The position numbers were made by a program, and so were the translations under genes. From Nitrospinota bacterium (GTDB taxonomy: Bacteria; UBA8248), in contig JAPYQX010000001.1 in NCBI GenBank assembly GCA_029937135.1, positions 23,445 to 87,444 of the forward strand: a stretch of DNA of 64,000 nt. Reading direction: 5' to 3'. Shown here piece after piece: positions 8,868-17,675 of the stretch; the first letter of the stretch is position 1, and each line of letters starts with the position of its first letter. Under the pieces are notes generated by a model. The model searched no databases. It was not told the DNA's origin and was given only the letters and a program-made list of their open reading frames with translations.

Positions 8868-10067
8868 CTAAAGCATCGAGAGATAATTCTTGCCGGGCGT
8901 TATGTTGCCCAGGATAACGGCCCGCTCCGCTCCCGTGGCCGCGGGGACATTGGCCGGCACTCCCCGCAGCGTTGCCCAGCCGAGGAGAGCGAAAGCGGCC
9001 GCCTCCACGGCGGTAGAATAAATTCCGCGCTCGGCGCTGGTCACCAGGGGGGCCGAGCCGAGCCCTTTCGCGAGCCGGTCCATCATCGAACGGTTGTTCA
9101 CACCTCCTCCGCCCGCGATGAATTCCACCGGGGGCGAATCGGGGGGAAAGTGCTCGCGGACGGCGCGAACGATGCACTCCGCCGAAAATGCCGTCAAGGT
9201 GGCCATCTGATCCTCGGGGGCCATGCCGAGCCCGCCGAAAAGGACAAGCGTCTCGTTTAAAAAAGTCTCGCCGAAGGCTTCGCGCCCGGTGCTCTTCGGC
9301 GGCGGAAGCTTCAGATAAGGATGGTTCATGAGGGAGGCGAGCGCTTCTTCGTTTACCCGGCCTCTCACAGCCGATTCGCCGCCGCGATCAAAGCGCTCCT
9401 TTCCCCCCGAAAGTTTCCAGGCCAGCGCGTCGATCGCCATATTCGCGGGCCCGGCATCGAAGCCGGTGAGCCCCTTTTCATTCGCCGGAGGGATGTAGGT
9501 GATGTTCGATATTCCGCCGAGGTTGATGAACGCTGTTGACTTGTCCGCGCGCCCGAAGAGAATCTGGTGCGCCCAGGGGGTGAGGGGTGCGCCCATGCCG
9601 CCCGCCGCTACGTCGCGTGCGCGAAAATCCGAGACAATTGTGCTGCCCGTCCGCTCCGCGATTACGGCGGGGTCCCCGATCTGGAGCGTCGAGGGTAGAA
9701 GCCGCCCCCCGGGGCCTTCGCCTCCCCCGGGCAGGTGACGCACCGTCTGACCATGACTGCCGATGAAGTCCACCTTGTTCGGCGCCACCCCCGAGGACTC
9801 CATCAGGGCGATAGCGGCCCCGGCGAAGGCGTCGCCGATCTCGCGGTGAAGCGAGCAAATTTCCCCGGTGAGGGCTCCGGGCTCCCCGCCCGCGCCGAGC
9901 ACACGGCGCCGAAGCTCATCCGAATACGGAACGGACTCAAACGCCAGAACCTCAATCTCATGAGAGGGACCCGAGGCGATTCGCACCAATGCCGCGTCCA
10001 CCCCGTCGGCCGAGGTTCCGGACATCAGGCCGATGGCGATATGGTCCCGCGCGGATGAATTATTCAT
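8868..10067 (-). CDS. anmK: Anhydro-N-acetylmuramic acid kinase
   Basis: 399 residues, close to the family's usual 370-400. AnmK opens the anhydro ring of 1,6-anhydroMurNAc and phosphorylates it to MurNAc-6-P, a cytoplasmic step of peptidoglycan recycling. The N-terminal GLMSGTSADGVDAAL is the ATP-binding signature; FIGSHGQTVRH and the NLGGISNITYIP segment are also characteristic, followed by GFDAGPAN and FIAGGGGVNNR. The start lies 3 bp after the stop of the lytic transglycosylase gene. The enzyme that makes anhydroMurNAc ends and the kinase that consumes it are therefore co-transcribed, which strengthens both calls. Confidence 0.96.
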   Translation of the reverse strand: MNNSSARDHIAIGLMSGTSADGVDAALVRIASGPSHEIEVLAFESVPYSDELRRRVLGAGGEPGALTGEICSLHREIGDAFAGAAIALMESSGVAPNKVDFIGSHGQTVRHLPGGGEGPGGRLLPSTLQIGDPAVIAERTGSTIVSDFRARDVAAGGMGAPLTPWAHQILFGRADKSTAFINLGGISNITYIPPANEKGLTGFDAGPANMAIDALAWKLSGGKERFDRGGESAVRGRVNEEALASLMNHPYLKLPPPKSTGREAFGETFLNETLVLFGGLGMAPEDQMATLTAFSAECIVRAVREHFPPDSPPVEFIAGGGGVNNRSMMDRLAKGLGSAPLVTSAERGIYSTAVEAAAFALLGWATLRGVPANVPAATGAERAVILGNITPGKNYLSML

Positions 10068-10070
10068 GCG

Positions 10071-12365
10071 TCACCTTTTCGATTTCTTCGTAGATTGGCT
10101 CTGCTTTCCGTAGATTCGCCGATATTCGTCAAGATAGCCGAGAACTTTTTTAACGTAATTGCGCGTTTCCTGATAAGGGATTCGTTCGATAAAAACTTCA
10201 ATGGGCTCCTCGCCCCGCCTGGCCCACCATTTCTTAACCACCCTTTTGCCGGCGTTGTAGCTGGCGATCGCCGGAACGAGTTCACCCTTGAATCCTTTCA
10301 CCAGATCGCCCAGATAACGCGCCCCGAGGCGCACGTTCAGCGCCGGGTCGAACAGGGCTTTATCCGAGGGCCGGGGGATTTTAAGTTTTCGGGACAACCG
10401 CCGCGCCGTGGCGGGCATGAGCTGCATGAGCCCGATGGCCCCGGCGCGCGAAAAAGCGTTTCGGTCGAAAAAACTCTCCGCGCGGATGATGGCGTTGACG
10501 AGGAGCGTATCGGCGTCGCCCGGCCTTTTTTTGTTTTGTTGGAGGGGAAACGCTATTTTCCAAAAAGAAGGCGGCAGATCTTTTCCCCCCGACCGGACGG
10601 CATCCCAGAAGGATTTGTGCATGATTTTTATCGCCATGTCATGGCGTTCTCCATTGAGGTACGCCCTGGCGGTCCGGAGTTTGAAGTAGGACGAGGGCCC
10701 CAGCCGCTTGAATTCCTCGGCGGCCAGGAAATAAAACCCCATGGAGCCGAGCAACTCCCCCGCCCGCCAGTGGTTCATCGAGCCCTTGGTGAGGATGTTT
10801 TTCGGGGGGTTAAGCCAATTCCGGTAGCCGGCCGTGGGCCGGGGAATCGGCTTGGGGGCGAATCCCGACTCGCGGGCCATGCGCCCGAGGGCGGTTATCG
10901 CCCGCTGGCCGTAGTAGCGGTGCCGATAGATCCGGGCGCATTTCAGGAAAAGCGCCTCGGCCTTTTCCCGCTCCCCCGCCCGTTCGGCGGCTGTGGCGCC
11001 CCAGAAGAGGGCCGAGGAGGCGAGGCGGTGATTTGGATGGAGGGCTTCGAATTTCTCGAATCCCCGGGCCGCCTCGAAATAATCTTTTTCTCTTAAAAGA
11101 ATCCACGAAAGCTGCCAGCGGGCTTTCGGGGCAAGCGGCGAGTAGGGATGTTTTTGAATGACCTCCCGGTAGAAGCGGGCGGCGTTTTCATACTCGCCGT
11201 CGTCCTCGCTGACCCGCGCGAGGAGAAACCGCGTCCGCCCCGCCCACATCCCGTTGGGGGCCTCCTCCAGAAGCGCGCTTGCCTCGGACTTGAAGGCCAG
11301 ATGATCGTGGCGGCGCAGTTGATTTCGGGTCAGATAGAAGCGGGCCTGCGCGCGGGCGGGGGAATCGGCGGGAAACAGATGAACGGCTTCCCGGAGCGCC
11401 CGCTGGGCTTTTTCGGTCCGGCGGAGTGAATAAAGGGTAAGCGATTCGTAGAGGCTGACCTCTCGCTGATGAGGGGATGCCGGAAAGAGGCGGGTCAGCT
11501 CCCGGTAGGCCCCAAGGGCTTTTTCGTAGTGATATTTCTTCTGAAGATGCCGGGCCCTGAGAAAATAGTCGCGCGGCCCGAAGGGGCGAAGGGGAGGGGC
11601 CAGGGCCTGGCCGGCCTCACCGGCCCGCTCGAGGGCGCGCTTCGAGGCGGCGCTCTCCGGGTAGCGGAGCCATAGCCGCCTCCATGCGACCGTGGCTTCC
11701 CTCATGCGCCCGCCTCCCTCGAAAGCCTTGGCCCTCCTGGCCAGAAATTTTCCCGCTTTTTCGTGATTCGGTTTATGGCGAAGCAACTCGCCGAGCCGGG
11801 CGGCGGCGCGAAGAAATCGGCCGTTTTGAAACTCGATCCGGGCCATCGTCTCCAGAGCGTCCGCGACGTGCGGACTCGCCGGGTCGGTAAGAGTTAATTT
11901 CTCCAGCGCCTTTTTCGCCGCCTCGCCGTCCTTGGCGGCAAGCGACGCCCTTGCCGAAAAGTGAAGGATATGGGAGCGAAGCTCGGGCGCTTGGCGAAGG
12001 GCGCGTCTGAAATAGGATACGGCGTCCTGGTTGCGTTTCAGCTTTAACGAAGCGTAACCGAGTAAAAAAGAGCGGCGACCGTTCAACTGAGAGGTGTGTT
12101 CCTCCAGCCGGGACACCAGCTTTTTATAATTTTTCTTTTTGATGAGACGAAGTAAATCTTTTGGAAGCGCGGAAATCATCGGTGGTTTTTTCCGCTTGTT
12201 TCTTCTCTTGCTTGTTTTCTTTTTTAATTTGAAACCGGTTTTGGAGGGTTTCTTCAAATCAATGGAGGGGATCGGTATTTTAGGAGCGGAATGGGAATGG
12301 GAAAGGGAAGCAAAAGAATATACGGCGGCGAATGTCAGAGTGAAAATAATTTTTCGGCGAACCAT
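10071..12365 (-). CDS. Soluble lytic murein transglycosylase with long TPR-like solenoid (Slt-type)
   Basis: 764 residues. An N-terminal hydrophobic signal sequence (about 1-27) is followed by a Lys-rich linker, a helical-repeat region of about 480 residues with TPR-like units, and a C-terminal SLT domain (about 600-745). The SLT domain shows IRAESFFDRNAFSRAGAIGLMQLMP, with the catalytic Glu in the first part, then NVRLGARYLGDL and AIASYNAGKRVVKKW. Such enzymes cleave the MurNAc-GlcNAc bond in the periplasm and leave 1,6-anhydroMurNAc. The ATG overlaps the upstream M20 gene stop (TAATG) and the gene is followed directly by anmK. It is longer than E. coli Slt70 (about 645) because of the extended N-terminal linker and solenoid. 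Confidence 0.92.
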   Translation of the reverse strand: MVRRKIIFTLTFAAVYSFASLSHSHSAPKIPIPSIDLKKPSKTGFKLKKKTSKRRNKRKKPPMISALPKDLLRLIKKKNYKKLVSRLEEHTSQLNGRRSFLLGYASLKLKRNQDAVSYFRRALRQAPELRSHILHFSARASLAAKDGEAAKKALEKLTLTDPASPHVADALETMARIEFQNGRFLRAAARLGELLRHKPNHEKAGKFLARRAKAFEGGGRMREATVAWRRLWLRYPESAASKRALERAGEAGQALAPPLRPFGPRDYFLRARHLQKKYHYEKALGAYRELTRLFPASPHQREVSLYESLTLYSLRRTEKAQRALREAVHLFPADSPARAQARFYLTRNQLRRHDHLAFKSEASALLEEAPNGMWAGRTRFLLARVSEDDGEYENAARFYREVIQKHPYSPLAPKARWQLSWILLREKDYFEAARGFEKFEALHPNHRLASSALFWGATAAERAGEREKAEALFLKCARIYRHRYYGQRAITALGRMARESGFAPKPIPRPTAGYRNWLNPPKNILTKGSMNHWRAGELLGSMGFYFLAAEEFKRLGPSSYFKLRTARAYLNGERHDMAIKIMHKSFWDAVRSGGKDLPPSFWKIAFPLQQNKKRPGDADTLLVNAIIRAESFFDRNAFSRAGAIGLMQLMPATARRLSRKLKIPRPSDKALFDPALNVRLGARYLGDLVKGFKGELVPAIASYNAGKRVVKKWWARRGEEPIEVFIERIPYQETRNYVKKVLGYLDEYRRIYGKQSQSTKKSKR

Positions 12366-13597
12366 TACTTTTTCGCGGTTCCGGTGCTTGAAGCCGGGCG
12401 CCCGCCCTCGACCCGAAGCTTTTCGTTTCGAAACGCTTCCTTGACCCGGTCTCTCGCTTTTTTATCGAGGAAGATATCGACGCCGGTCATCGCGAGAGCC
12501 TTGGCCCCGAGGATAAGTGTTTTTTTCCCGGCGACTCCTCCAGCAGCCCTGGCGAAGGCCTGCGTGTGCGCGGAGATATCGGGCGATACCATTTGAATCT
12601 CGGGATGAATGGTGGGCGCGTTCTGGCTGGCGTTCCCGACATCCGAAGAACCCATGGCAAGGGGAGGAAGCGGATCCAGCTCAAAGACGCCCAGACTTTC
12701 GAGATTTTTTCTGAATAGAGAGGCCAACTCTCCGTTTACGCGCATGGGCGCGTAGGTGATCGGATTTTTTTCGACGCGGACCCTGGTTCCGGTGGCGCGC
12801 GCCGCCCCCCTGGCGCAGTTGATGACTCGCTGGACAATATCATCGAGGCCTTTCGCGGTTTCACTCCGGACGTAAAACCAGGCGGATGCCTTTTCGGGGA
12901 TGATGTTGGGCGCTTCTCCGCCCTCGGTGATCACTCCGTGGACCTTGGCGCCCGGCGGAAGGTGCTGCCTGAGAGCGGAAATGGCGCTGAATGTGGCGAG
13001 AACGCCATCCAGCGCGTTGATTCCTTTTTCGTGGGCCGCCGATGCATGGGAGGCTTTGCCGTGAAAACGAAATCGAAGCTCCGCCAGGGCGAGGAAATTG
13101 ACCATCGCGCGGGTCTCCCCCGAAGGATGCATCATCATATTGGCGTCGATTTTCCGGAAAAAACCCTTTTTCGCCATGATAACTTTTCCGCCCCCGCCCT
13201 CCTCGGCGGGTGTCCCAAGGACCTGGACGCCGCCTGCCTCGGGCCCCAAGACACTGACCAGCGCGGCGCCGGCTCCTGCGCTGGCCATGGCGATTACGTT
13301 GTGCCCGCAGGCATGTCCCAGGCCGGGAAGAGCATCGTATTCGGCCATGAACGAGACCACCGGCTTGCCCGCGCCCTTGGCCGGACGTTTTGCCCTGAAA
13401 GCGGTGGGAAGGTCCGCCACCCCCATCTCGACGCTGAAGCCCCGCTCCTCCAGGAACCGGGCGACGGCCGCCGAGGCGCGTTTTTCCTGAAAAGCCAGTT
13501 CGGGGTGGCGGTGGAGTTCGAGGGAAAGGGACCAAAGAGAAGGCACTGCCACATCGATGCTCACGGCGACAGCGGATTTGATTCGGTCGAGTTCCAT
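12365..13597 (-). CDS. M20D-type amidohydrolase (aminoacylase / p-aminobenzoyl-glutamate hydrolase family)
   Basis: About 410 residues from the ATG at 13597; the frame is open further to 13657, but that would overlap the promoter side of tolQ. M20D signatures: LELHRHPELAF near the N-terminus, EYDALPGLGHACGHN (metal-binding Asp and His), GTPAEEGGGGK (Glu pair), MMHPSGETRAM, and a dimerisation domain with HGKASHASAAHEKGINALD. The family hydrolyses N-acylated amino acids and peptides. The stop overlaps the ATG of the lytic transglycosylase, so it heads a minus-strand operon with slt and anmK. A role on peptidoglycan fragments is only inferred from this position. It is divergent from tolQ. Confidence 0.85.
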   Translation of the reverse strand: MELDRIKSAVAVSIDVAVPSLWSLSLELHRHPELAFQEKRASAAVARFLEERGFSVEMGVADLPTAFRAKRPAKGAGKPVVSFMAEYDALPGLGHACGHNVIAMASAGAGAALVSVLGPEAGGVQVLGTPAEEGGGGKVIMAKKGFFRKIDANMMMHPSGETRAMVNFLALAELRFRFHGKASHASAAHEKGINALDGVLATFSAISALRQHLPPGAKVHGVITEGGEAPNIIPEKASAWFYVRSETAKGLDDIVQRVINCARGAARATGTRVRVEKNPITYAPMRVNGELASLFRKNLESLGVFELDPLPPLAMGSSDVGNASQNAPTIHPEIQMVSPDISAHTQAFARAAGGVAGKKTLILGAKALAMTGVDIFLDKKARDRVKEAFRNEKLRVEGGRPASSTGTAKK

Positions 13598-13685
13598 GAC
13601 AAGGACCCATGGGCGGATTGACCAGCGATTATCGCCGGAGCTTAGAATTGATGTCAACGATTCGTCGAAAACAACTGTATTGACG

Positions 13686-14489
13686 ATGATTGTTAAAAAA
13701 GCAATACTTTTCCTGCCCGCCCGACGGAGAATGGTCTTGCAGTTTATTCTTGCACCGGCGCTGGCGGTTGGCGAAAGCTTGCCCGCTGCTCAGACTGGTT
13801 TGGATATCTGGAGCCTGGCCTTTGGCTCCAGCGGTGTTGTTTTTTTTGTCCTGCTTATCTTGATTTTTTTCTCGTTGGCCTCCTGGGCGATTATCATCTG
13901 GAAATTCATCGAACTTCGGCGGGCGAAAATCGCCTGTGATGATTTCCTGATGACTTTCTGGCAAGCCAAGCGGCTCGATCAGCTCTACGAGGAGGCCGTC
14001 GTCACCGAGGGAAATCCCGTTGTCGAGGTTTTCACGGCGGGCTACCGCGAGGCGGAGCATGTCCTCAAGGCGCGGACGAGAAACGCCTCCGAGGATTCGT
14101 CGGTCCTGACCTCCGAGCTGTCAGGCGTGGAGAGCGTGGAGCGCGCTCTCCGGCGGGCGGCGAACCAGGAAATCTCAAACCTCGAGCGCCTTATTACTTT
14201 TTTGGCCACGACGGCCAGCGCGACCCCGTTTATCGGTCTTTTTGGAACCGTTTGGGGGATCATGAAATCGTTTCGCGACATCGGCGTCCAGGGGTCCGCC
14301 GGGCTGGCGGTCGTCGCTCCCGGAATCAGCGAGGCGCTGATCGCCACGGCGCTCGGCCTGGCGGCGGCGATTCCCGCTGTTATCGCGTATAATCACTTTC
14401 AGAATCGCATCAAGGTTCTCTCCGACGAAATCGAGAACTTTACAGCGGACTTTCTCAATCTCGTTGGTCGCCATTTCATGAGTATGTAG
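13686..14489 (+). CDS. tolQ: Tol-Pal system proton channel subunit TolQ
   Basis: About 267 residues from the ATG at 13686; an ATG at 13731 is also possible, and neither has a clear Shine-Dalgarno. TolQ with TolR forms the proton-driven inner-membrane motor of the Tol-Pal system. The first membrane helix (LDIWSLAFGSSGVVFF to WAIIIWKF) is typical of TolQ. The last two helices carry TASATPFIGLFGTVWGIM and GISEALIATALGLAAAIPAVIAYNHF, the MotA/TolQ/ExbB signature. It begins the order tolQ-tolR-tolA-tolB-pal-cpoB. Confidence 0.93.
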   Translation: MIVKKAILFLPARRRMVLQFILAPALAVGESLPAAQTGLDIWSLAFGSSGVVFFVLLILIFFSLASWAIIIWKFIELRRAKIACDDFLMTFWQAKRLDQLYEEAVVTEGNPVVEVFTAGYREAEHVLKARTRNASEDSSVLTSELSGVESVERALRRAANQEISNLERLITFLATTASATPFIGLFGTVWGIMKSFRDIGVQGSAGLAVVAPGISEALIATALGLAAAIPAVIAYNHFQNRIKVLSDEIENFTADFLNLVGRHFMSM

Positions 14490-14505
14490 GCTCCGGAGCG
14501 GACAT

Positions 14506-14955
14506 TTGGCCGGTCACATCAACCGCGGCGGCGGCTCACGCCTATCGGAAATCAACGTAACCCCCTTTGTGGACGTGATGCTCGTCCTGCTGATTATTTT
14601 CATGGTAACGGCTCCGATGCTCGAACAGCAGCAGAGCCAAGTGAATGTCGATCTACCCGACGTGATGGCCGCTCCATCGAGCGCGGCCGAGGGCGCCGTA
14701 GTCATCACGGTGGATATCGGCCGGCGAATTTATATTAACGATAACGAAGTAAAACCGGAGGATCTCGAGGTGAAGCTGACCCTCCTATTTAAAAGCCGGG
14801 CGCGCAAGGAGATTTTCCTCCGGGCCGATCAGGCCGTACCCTATGGCGATGTGGTGAAGACAATGGCGGCCATCCGCAAAGCGGGAATCACGCACCTAAA
14901 CATGGTAACCGAACCGCTGGAGCGTAAAAGCAGAAAAACCTCACGCCGCCGATAA
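14506..14955 (+). CDS. tolR: Tol-Pal system protein TolR (ExbD/TolR family)
   Basis: 149 residues, starting at TTG 14506 with GGAG about 8 bases upstream. One N-terminal membrane helix follows the family hallmark EINVTPFVDVMLVLLIIFMV, whose Asp is the proton-conducting residue. The periplasmic domain (about 50-140) ends with AIRKAGITHLNMVTEP. The C-terminus is strongly basic (RKSRKTSRRR). It follows tolQ by 16 bp and precedes tolA by 15 bp. Confidence 0.94.
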   Translation: MAGHINRGGGSRLSEINVTPFVDVMLVLLIIFMVTAPMLEQQQSQVNVDLPDVMAAPSSAAEGAVVITVDIGRRIYINDNEVKPEDLEVKLTLLFKSRARKEIFLRADQAVPYGDVVKTMAAIRKAGITHLNMVTEPLERKSRKTSRRR

Positions 14956-14970
14956 GCCCAGTTTCATAAA

Positions 14971-16089
14971 ATGAGCGAAAAAACCCCCAACCCCCCCTCC
15001 GGAGAAACCTCCGGCTCCACCCCGCCCCTCAGGGGGTTCGGCGGAGCGCCGTATAATGGCGGGGTGCGCGTTCTTTTCCGCGATAAAAAGTTCCGGTGGG
15101 CCTGGGGAATTTCGCTCATCCTCCACGCGGTGCTGTTCGCTACCGCCGCATGGTCCCCCTCGTCGGCGAATTACCGATTCTTCGGGAGCGGAACGGCGGT
15201 CAGCCTCGTGGGGGTGGACGAAATCCCGGGGGGGTCGGCCCGAGGAAAATCCGGTGATCGCCCGGAGGACGTACAAAAGCCCAAATCCTCCGGAGGCGGC
15301 AAGGCCCGGAAAATCGCCGCGCCCGAAAAAAATAGCAAGAAAAAAAAGACCAAGGCCCGGAAAATCGCCGCGCCCGAAAAAAATAGCAAGAAAAAAAAGA
15401 CCAAGGCGCGTAAACGCCGGGTCCGGAAGAAAAAATTTCCTCCGAAAAAATCGGCCAGAAAGCTACTGTTAGATAAGAAAAAAAAGAATAAAAAGAAGAA
15501 GAAAAAAATGAGCAGGGTGCACCGGGCCCGGCTCAAGCGGCTGAGAGCGCGCCGGGCCAGGCTGAAAAAATGGCGCAACAGACAAAAGAAGGTGGTCAAG
15601 GGCAAGGCGAAGGCGCCCTCTTCCTCCAGGCCTCCTTCTGCCAAGAAGAGCCGAAAAACGAAGAAGCTGGTCGGAGACCGCGTCGCGAAAGTTGCGCCGG
15701 CCAAGCCTAAGGCAGGTTACCCCGGCGAGGGCGGGGGTGACGGCCAGGGCGGCGGGAGTTTGGGCGGCGGGAGCGGCGGGGTCGCGCGGACCGAAATCGA
15801 CCGTTATTATGGTCTCCTGGGCGAGCGGGTGAGAAATTTCTGGACCGTTCCGGAGATTTTCTCCGATCTCGAAAAACTAAGGACCGTTGTGATTTTCGAT
15901 GTTTCGCGCGAGGGTGAAATTCGCCGTCTCCGCATCGAGAAAACGAGCGGCAACCGGATATACGAGACCGCAGCGCTGCGGGCGGTTCAGCGCGCCGCCA
16001 ACCCCTCTCTTCCTCGGCCGCCCAATACGGTGACGGAAGAGTGGCTCCAATTGGGCTTTCGATTTTGCGGGAAGAGTTTATGCCGTTAA
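14971..16089 (+). CDS. tolA: TolA-like energy-transducing protein with Lys/Arg-rich linker and TonB-type C-terminus
   Basis: 372 residues. A cytoplasmic N-terminus is followed by one membrane helix (WAWGISLILHAVLFATAAW, about 45-63). A very basic Lys/Arg/Ala linker (about 105-235) includes a 17-residue block repeated in tandem, then comes a Gly-rich hinge. The C-terminal TonB/TolA domain (about 270-365) shows YYGLLGERVRNFW, VIFDVSREGEIRRL and AALRAVQRAANPSLP. TolA spans the periplasm and links the TolQR motor to Pal/TolB. The linker is basic rather than the Ala/Lys/Glu alpha-helix of E. coli. The gene overlaps tolB by 10 bp. The identity rests on domain layout and position; naming it a TonB-family protein would also be valid. 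Confidence 0.85.
   Translation: MSEKTPNPPSGETSGSTPPLRGFGGAPYNGGVRVLFRDKKFRWAWGISLILHAVLFATAAWSPSSANYRFFGSGTAVSLVGVDEIPGGSARGKSGDRPEDVQKPKSSGGGKARKIAAPEKNSKKKKTKARKIAAPEKNSKKKKTKARKRRVRKKKFPPKKSARKLLLDKKKKNKKKKKKMSRVHRARLKRLRARRARLKKWRNRQKKVVKGKAKAPSSSRPPSAKKSRKTKKLVGDRVAKVAPAKPKAGYPGEGGGDGQGGGSLGGGSGGVARTEIDRYYGLLGERVRNFWTVPEIFSDLEKLRTVVIFDVSREGEIRRLRIEKTSGNRIYETAALRAVQRAANPSLPRPPNTVTEEWLQLGFRFCGKSLCR
15301..15402 (+). repeat. 51-bp tandem duplication in the tolA linker
   Basis: Two adjacent, apparently identical 51-bp units (15301-15351 and 15352-15402) encode KARKIAAPEKNSKKKKT twice. The unit is a multiple of three and adds 17 residues to the basic linker. It contains A7-A8 runs, which are prone to slippage. 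Confidence 0.95.
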
Positions 16090-17474
16090 CGGAGATGATT
16101 CTGATGATTCGGACTGGAACCTGGCGGGGGAGAATTGGCCGCCGCCGCAGTGGATGGATTGCCGCGGGGGTTGTTTTGTTTGTGCTGGCGGCCGGGGGAG
16201 GCTTCACGGGGCGGGCCGAGGGTGCTCCCAAGGGCCGCGTCTATATGGATTTATACTCGCCAAGCGCGAGGAGAATTCGCCTTGCCATCCCCGAGCTTCG
16301 CCCGCTGGGGGGCAAACGCGACCCGATGGGGCTTCGCATCGCCGAGATTATCGAATCCGATCTTCAGCGCAGCGGTTTGTTTTTCGTCCGAAACCGGAAA
16401 GGGTATCTCGAGAATCCGCTTAAATCGGGAATCCGGAAAAACGAGCAGCGCTTCAAGGAATGGCTCAACGTCGTCAAGGTCGAGGGATTGATCAAAGGGG
16501 GCTACCGCATATCGGGAAATACGATTGAAGTGGAAATGTATCTCTACGACACCGCGCGCGGGGTGCAGGAGCTCGGGAAGCGGTACCGCTATCCTCGTTC
16601 GAACTGGAGGCTGCTCGCACACCGGTTCGCCAATTCCGTGCTCGAGCGCTACACCGGCCAAAAAGGTATATTCCACACCCAGCTTGCTTTTGTGTCCCGC
16701 CGCTCCATAAAACACCGGGGCGAAATTTACATCATGGATTGGGATGGCGCCCAGCTCCGCCGCGTCACGCGCAACGGGCAGGGCAACAACGCCCCCGTCT
16801 GGTCGCCGGACGGAAAATGGCTGGCCTACTCATCTTTTAAAACGAGGGTGCCCGGCGTATTTATTCTTCCGACGAACGGGGGCAGGGAGTTCCGGGTTAG
16901 CTCGAGGCGGGACCAGGCGATTGGCGGCGCGTTCTCCCCGGACAGCCGTTATTTCGCCTACTCCCAACTCACCGGCCGAAACTATGAAATTTACCGGTAC
17001 GATATGTTCTCTCGTGTGAGGAAGCGCCTTACGAGAAATTTTGGAGTCGATGTTACGCCGTCCTTTTCACCGGACGGTAAAAAAATCGTGTTTTCTTCGG
17101 GCCGCAACGGAAACCCCCAGATCTACGTCATGAACGTCAACGGCTCCGGGGTGCGGCGAATCTCTCAGCGGGGGACCTACAATACCGAGCCGGAATGGAG
17201 CCCCAGGGGCGACCGAATCGCTTTTACCGGCCGGGTTACGGACGGCTCCTCCATCGATATCGTTACGGTGAATCCCGACGGGAGCGATTTGCGCCGCCTG
17301 ACCGGGGGCCAGCGAAGGAATGAGTCTCCCACCTGGTCTCCGGACGGCAGGAATATTGCGTTTTCCTCAGATCGCTCGGGCCAGAAATACATTTATGTGA
17401 TGACCTCGGCCGGAACCCAGCTAAAACGCCTTCAATTGGGACAAGAACCCTCCTGGTCGCCCTCTCTCCCGTGA
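16080..17474 (+). CDS. tolB: Tol-Pal system beta-propeller protein TolB
   Basis: 464 residues from the ATG at 16080 (GGGAAGAG just upstream), overlapping the tolA stop by 10 bp. The N-terminal basic stretch and hydrophobic segment (GWIAAGVVLFVLAAGG) are a signal peptide, so the protein is periplasmic. An N-terminal domain (about 55-195) precedes a six-bladed propeller with PD40-type repeats visible as WSPDGKWLAYSS, FSPDSRYFAYSQ, FSPDGKKIVFSS, WSPRGDRIAFTG and WSPDGRNIAFSS. Its length matches the family. TolB binds Pal at the outer membrane and is controlled by TolA. Confidence 0.96.
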   Translation: MPLTEMILMIRTGTWRGRIGRRRSGWIAAGVVLFVLAAGGGFTGRAEGAPKGRVYMDLYSPSARRIRLAIPELRPLGGKRDPMGLRIAEIIESDLQRSGLFFVRNRKGYLENPLKSGIRKNEQRFKEWLNVVKVEGLIKGGYRISGNTIEVEMYLYDTARGVQELGKRYRYPRSNWRLLAHRFANSVLERYTGQKGIFHTQLAFVSRRSIKHRGEIYIMDWDGAQLRRVTRNGQGNNAPVWSPDGKWLAYSSFKTRVPGVFILPTNGGREFRVSSRRDQAIGGAFSPDSRYFAYSQLTGRNYEIYRYDMFSRVRKRLTRNFGVDVTPSFSPDGKKIVFSSGRNGNPQIYVMNVNGSGVRRISQRGTYNTEPEWSPRGDRIAFTGRVTDGSSIDIVTVNPDGSDLRRLTGGQRRNESPTWSPDGRNIAFSSDRSGQKYIYVMTSAGTQLKRLQLGQEPSWSPSLP

Positions 17475-17596
17475 CGAGGGTCACAAAAATACAGGATAAG
17501 GCTTGCCCCTTATCCATCAAGGCCTTATACTCTCCCATCGTGACTTCAATGAATGTGGGGGCACCATCCCGCCCTGATTCGGGGGCGTATCTTGTG

Positions 17597-17621
17597 AAGG
17601 GGACGGCTCCCCTTTGTTTTT
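17597..17621 (+). terminator. Probable Rho-independent terminator between tolB and pal
   Basis: A 7-bp stem AAGGGGA/TCCCCTT (17597-17603 with 17608-17614) has a CGGC loop followed by TTGTTTTT. It lies 120 bp after the tolB stop and 55 bp before pal, so pal may have its own promoter; a TATACA at 17646-17651 is a weak candidate -10. A second 8-bp hairpin at 17494-17515 lacks a T tract. Confidence 0.55.
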
Positions 17622-17675
17622 ATGCTTCCCGCTCCAATTGAATACTATACAGAGGGCTGCGAGGAGGATGTTTGA

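Noticed and set aside
17494..17515. 8-bp hairpin after tolB as terminator
   Set aside because: It lacks a T tract; the hairpin at 17597-17621 is a better candidate.
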